A model generated the notes under the pieces. The model ran no database searches and had not been told where the DNA came from. It was given only the letters and a program-made list of their open reading frames with translations. 64,000 nt of DNA from Paraburkholderia caffeinitolerans (lineage in GTDB: Bacteria; Pseudomonadota; Gammaproteobacteria; Burkholderiales; Burkholderiaceae). Shown one piece after another: positions 60,767 through 64,000 of this stretch. The position numbers were made by a program, and so were the translations under genes. The stretch spans positions 62,001 to 126,000 of the forward strand of contig NZ_CADIKL010000015.1 of assembly GCF_902859945.1 (NCBI RefSeq), read 5' to 3'. Numbering within the stretch: the stretch's first letter is position 1; every line of letters begins with the position of its first letter.

Positions 60767-61825
60767 TCAGGGTATCAGCACCTGACGCCCCACCACCAAG
60801 CCCCGCGCGAGCGCTTCGAGCGCCGCGTTGATTTCGCCGAGCGGCCGGCTCGACACCGGCGATGGCTGCATCTTGCCCTCGCGCATCAGCGCGACCAGTT
60901 CGCGCAATTCGGGCAGCGTGCCCACATAGCTGCCCTCGATTTTCAGTGGCCGCATGGGGATGATCGGCAGCGAGAGCGTGATGTCGCCGCCCATCAGTCC
61001 GACGATCACCACATGCCCGCCGCGCGTGCACGCATCGAGCGCGAGTCTCACCGTGGGCGTCGCGCCCACGAGATCGAGCACGGCGCGCGCGCCGCCGCCG
61101 GTGGCCTTGACGACTTGCTCGACGGCGTCGGGGGCGCGCGCGTCGATGGCGGCCAGCGCGCCTTCCTTGAGCGCGGCCTCGCGCTTGGCGGCGTCCACGT
61201 CCACCACGATCGCGCCTTTCGCGCCCAGCGCCTTCAGCACTTCGATGGCCATCATGCCGAGGCCGCCCGCGCCGATGATCACGACCGGTTCGTCATGAAT
61301 GCGCGTGCCGAACTTCTTGATCGCCGAGTAGGTGGTCACGCCCGCGCACGCGAGCGGCGCGGCCTTCACCGGATCGAGGCCGCCGAGATCGACCAGATAG
61401 CGCGGATGCGGCACGATCACATAGTCGCCAAAGCCGCCGTCGCGCATCACGCCGAGCGATTGCGGCTTCGTGCAGATGTTTTCCTCGCCGCGCAGGCAGG
61501 CCACGCATTGTCCGCAGCCGATCCACGGATGCACCACCGCCATCGTGCCGGCCTTCACGTCGCCGGCCTCGGGACCCGCGCTGACCACTTCGCCGCATAT
61601 TTCATGGCTCATCGTCAGCGGCAGCTTGATGCCGCGGTCGGCGAGCGAGAGCTTCTTGCCGCCGCCCAGGTCGTTATAGCCCTCCCAGATGTGCAGGTCG
61701 GAATGGCAGAGTCCCGCCGCTTTCACGCGCACGAGCACTTCGGTGCCCGTGGGTTGCGGCGCCTCGCGCTGGACGAGTTCGAGCGGCTGGCCGTGGTGGG
61801 TCACGCAATAACAACGCATCTGCAT
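60767..61825 (-). CDS. Zinc-dependent alcohol dehydrogenase (MDR family)
   Basis: 352 residues. GLCHSDLHIWEG (catalytic zinc Cys), SHEICGEVVSAG (His-Glu, with Ser where Gly is usual), the structural-zinc set GCGQCVACLRGEENIC, and the NAD site VIIGAGGLGMMAIEVLKALG. Oxidises an alcohol or reduces an aldehyde; the substrate is unclear. GGAG lies before ATG 61825. It is divergent from a MarR gene across 284 bases, and the MarR protein may control it. Confidence 0.9.
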   Translation of the reverse strand: MQMRCYCVTHHGQPLELVQREAPQPTGTEVLVRVKAAGLCHSDLHIWEGYNDLGGGKKLSLADRGIKLPLTMSHEICGEVVSAGPEAGDVKAGTMAVVHPWIGCGQCVACLRGEENICTKPQSLGVMRDGGFGDYVIVPHPRYLVDLGGLDPVKAAPLACAGVTTYSAIKKFGTRIHDEPVVIIGAGGLGMMAIEVLKALGAKGAIVVDVDAAKREAALKEGALAAIDARAPDAVEQVVKATGGGARAVLDLVGATPTVRLALDACTRGGHVVIVGLMGGDITLSLPIIPMRPLKIEGSYVGTLPELRELVALMREGKMQPSPVSSRPLGEINAALEALARGLVVGRQVLIP

Positions 61826-62109
61826 CGATGTCTCCGTTGGAGTGGTGTGAGGCGGTTAGGCGATGTCGATTGGCTCCCATCATAGCGGATTCGCGAGAAA
61901 TTCGTCCGATCGTTCGTTTACTTGTGATGAGGTCGTCAGGTCCGTGTGGATGGGAGGTTAAAAGATTCGTACAACGGATTAATTGCGACGCGAAGGGCGA
62001 TGCGGTCGAAGCCGAACCTCGCATCGGAAGCGTTCGAAAATGGCTTGAATCAGGGACTTATCGTGCCGGATTGATTGCATGGCTAACGATAGACGTTTAT
62101 CCTGTCGTC

Positions 62110-62526
62110 ATGTTCGATCAGTGTCTTTACTTCAATACGTCGGCGCTCGCACGGCGGCTCGAGCGCGAGTGGACAGGGGCGTTCGAGCCTTTTGGCCTGA
62201 CGCCGCCGCAAGGTTTCATGCTGCGCGCGGTGCTCGATCGGCCCGGCTCGCTGCAGCGCGAGCTAGCGGATCTGCTCTCGATAGCGCGGCCCACGGCCAC
62301 GCGCGTGCTCGACGGGCTCGAGGCGCGCGGCTACGTGGCGCGCCAGCGCACGGCCGGGGACCAGCGCGAGGTGGCGATCGTGCCCACTGCGCAGGCGACC
62401 TCGATACGCGAGGCGCTCAATCACGCGAGCGCGCAGGTTACTGGGCGCATCAAGCGCTCGCTGGGCGGCGAGGCATTCGTGGATACCGTGAGCCGGTTGC
62501 GCACGGTGCGCGCGACGCTCGGTTAA
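62110..62526 (+). CDS. MarR family regulator
   Basis: 138 residues from MFDQCLYFNTSALARRLERE. Winged helix: LQRELADLLSIARPTATRVLDGL (recognition helix region) and GYVARQRTAGDQREVAI (wing). No ribosome site is obvious. Upstream (62055-62100) are short inverted elements TATCGT/ACGATA and GATA/TATC that could be its operators. It is likely to regulate itself and possibly the divergent dehydrogenase gene. Confidence 0.82.
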   Translation: MFDQCLYFNTSALARRLEREWTGAFEPFGLTPPQGFMLRAVLDRPGSLQRELADLLSIARPTATRVLDGLEARGYVARQRTAGDQREVAIVPTAQATSIREALNHASAQVTGRIKRSLGGEAFVDTVSRLRTVRATLG

Positions 62527-62576
62527 CCGGGCATTGGCGCGGCTGCCTCGCGCATCATGGGTTTGGGAGTTTCAGC

Positions 62577-62771
62577 ATGCGGCGCATGGCTGCTTTTTTT
62601 GCTTCGACGTGGCTCGCTGCCGCGATTCTGTATCTGGGCCGGCATTCGGTGCCGATGATGGCGCTCAGTGGCGTGCTGGTTTTTGCGGGGCTCGATCTGT
62701 TCCGCCCCGACCGCGCGGGCGCGCAGAGTGCGCAAGCGCGTGATGGTGGGGAGCGGCGCGGGCGGGGGTGA
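62577..62771 (+). CDS. 64-residue small membrane protein
   Basis: ATG with GGGAG eight to ten bases upstream. MRRMAAFFASTWLAAAILYL and PMMALSGVLVFAGLDLF give two short hydrophobic helices, then a polar Arg/Gly tail. It starts 50 bases after the MarR gene, perhaps co-transcribed. No family recognised. Confidence 0.6.
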   Translation: MRRMAAFFASTWLAAAILYLGRHSVPMMALSGVLVFAGLDLFRPDRAGAQSAQARDGGERRGRG

Positions 62772-62811
62772 TGCCGCGCCACACCGCGCCGCGCGTCGGT
62801 CAGTGACCCGC

Positions 62812-64000
62812 TCAAGCCTCCTCAGCCCAAGACATCCCCTCGCGCGCCAGCAGCGCCGACGAAGCCGCCGGCCCGAACGTCCCCGCCGTATAAATGCGCG
62901 GCCGGTCGTTGAGTTCCTTCCAGCCATCGAGAATCGGCTCCACCCAGCCCCACGCGGCTTCCAGTTCGTCGCGGCGCATGAAGTGCGTGAGGCGTCCGCG
63001 AATCACATCGACGAGCAGGCGCTCGTACGCTTCCGCGCGGCGCTCCGGAATGGCCTGCTGCAAATCCAGATTCAGGCTCACCGGCAGCATGTTCATACCG
63101 CTGCCCGGCTCCTTCGCGAGCATCTGCAACTGGATCGACTCCTCGGGCTGAAGCTGGATCACGAGACGGTTGCCGTAGTTGCGCGGCCCGCTCGGGAAGA
63201 TCGAGAAGGGCAGGTCCGCGAATTCGATCACGATCTCCGACTGGCGCTTTTGCATGCGCTTGCCCGTGCGCAGGAAAAACGGCACGTTGGCCCAGCGCCA
63301 GTTGTTGATGTGCGCGCGCAGTGCCACGAAAGTTTCGGCCTTGCTGCCTGCCGGCACGTTGTCTTCTTCGAGGTAGCCCTTCACAGGCTGGCCGTCCACG
63401 GCGCCCGCCGCGTACTGCCCGCGCACCGTGTCGCGCGCGATGTCGGCCACCGACATCGGCCGCAGCGAGCGCAACACCTTGAGCTTTTCGTCGCGCACCG
63501 CATCGGGGTTGAGCGAGACGGGCGGCTCCATCGCCACGAAGCACAGCAGTTGCAGCAAATGGTTCTGCACCATGTCGCGCAGCGCGCCGGTGTGGTCGTA
63601 GAAGCCCGCGCGGCTGCCCACGCCCACCGTTTCCGCCACCGTGATCTGCACGCTGCGGATATACGGCGCCTGCCACAGCGGCCCGAAGATCGGATTGCCG
63701 AAGCGCAGCACCATCAGGTTCTGCACCGTCTCCTTGCCCAGATAGTGGTCGATCCGGTAGATCTGCGACTCCGCGAAGTGGCGGCCCACCGACGCATTGA
63801 TCTCCTTGGCCGAAGCCAGATCGTGGCCGAGCGGCTTTTCCAGCACGACGCGCGAGTGCTTGTCGAGCAGATGCGCGGCCGCGAGGTTGTCGCAGATCGT
63901 CATGAACAGTTCAGGCGACGTCGAGAGATAGAACACGCGCAGCGCGTGCTTGCGAGAGGTCTGGGCGAGGCGTTCGTAATCGCCGGGATCGTTCACGTCG
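62812..64000 (-). CDS. zwf: Glucose-6-phosphate 1-dehydrogenase, C-terminal part
   Basis: 396 codons are in the window; the N-terminus, including the NADP site, is beyond the right edge. RIDHYLGKETVQNLMVLRFG is the glucose-6-phosphate site, and FLRTGKRMQKRQSEI and NRLVIQLQPEESIQL are family segments. It oxidises glucose-6-phosphate to 6-phosphogluconolactone for the pentose-phosphate and Entner-Doudoroff routes. Apparent GTG start at 63996 is an internal codon. Confidence 0.95.
   Translation of the reverse strand, partial: DVNDPGDYERLAQTSRKHALRVFYLSTSPELFMTICDNLAAAHLLDKHSRVVLEKPLGHDLASAKEINASVGRHFAESQIYRIDHYLGKETVQNLMVLRFGNPIFGPLWQAPYIRSVQITVAETVGVGSRAGFYDHTGALRDMVQNHLLQLLCFVAMEPPVSLNPDAVRDEKLKVLRSLRPMSVADIARDTVRGQYAAGAVDGQPVKGYLEEDNVPAGSKAETFVALRAHINNWRWANVPFFLRTGKRMQKRQSEIVIEFADLPFSIFPSGPRNYGNRLVIQLQPEESIQLQMLAKEPGSGMNMLPVSLNLDLQQAIPERRAEAYERLLVDVIRGRLTHFMRRDELEAAWGWVEPILDGWKELNDRPRIYTAGTFGPAASSALLAREGMSWAEEA

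Overview
The window is a gene-dense, roughly 65-70% GC stretch with no rRNA, tRNA, CRISPR array or recognisable IS element. Codon use, protein signatures and above all the gene order point to a Burkholderia-group betaproteobacterium (Burkholderia, Paraburkholderia or Caballeronia). The first 26 kb is a cepacian-type exopolysaccharide (bce) locus, which is typical of that group. Species cannot be named from the sequence alone.

Layout. 1-10094 (+): 3' end of the low-molecular-weight tyrosine phosphatase (bceD), Wza-like export lipoprotein (bceE), Wzc-like autokinase (bceF), glycosyltransferases bceG, bceH, bceJ and bceK, and the Wzy-like polymerase bceI. 10196-12172 (-): a lower-GC pair of unrecognised genes set between the two halves of the EPS locus. 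12450-15592 (-): GDP-D-rhamnose synthesis (rmd, gmd) and an acyltransferase. 15982-22354 (+): a secreted beta-propeller-like protein, the Wzx-like flippase and a two-domain glycosyltransferase. 23196-25958: a second acyltransferase, a 47-residue small membrane ORF and the UTP-glucose-1-phosphate uridylyltransferase. The logic is nucleotide sugars (GalU, Gmd, Rmd) -> repeat-unit assembly (BceG/H/J/K/R) -> acylation (BceO/S) -> flipping (BceQ) -> polymerisation (BceI) -> export (BceE/F, controlled by BceD).

26-35.5 kb is a mixed accessory/metabolic stretch: nnrS behind a clear NsrR operator, a pair of acid-type serine peptidases (S53 then S10), a nucleoside deoxyribosyltransferase-like protein, an MFS permease, a periplasmic amino-acid-binding protein and a ferredoxin reductase. 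35.8-45.5 kb is a translationally coupled recC-recB-recD operon. 45.6-52.9 kb holds ohr, two TetR regulators, a LysE exporter and a tripartite emrA-emrB-nodT efflux operon with a readable promoter and operator. 53-64 kb holds a succinate-semialdehyde dehydrogenase, two secreted proteins, a DUF1330 protein, a candidate small RNA with anti-Shine-Dalgarno repeats (about 56867-56929), a TPR-glycosyltransferase fusion, an aldo/keto reductase, a Zn alcohol dehydrogenase, a MarR regulator and the 3' part of zwf, which runs off the right edge.

Most notable: the two-gene island inside the EPS locus, the candidate sRNA with a palindrome inside its promoter, a TetR gene whose promoter/operator predicts an almost leaderless mRNA, in-frame 12-bp repeats in two EPS glycosyltransferases, and several small unannotated-looking ORFs. 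All functional calls are from reading motifs and gene order; no database search was run.
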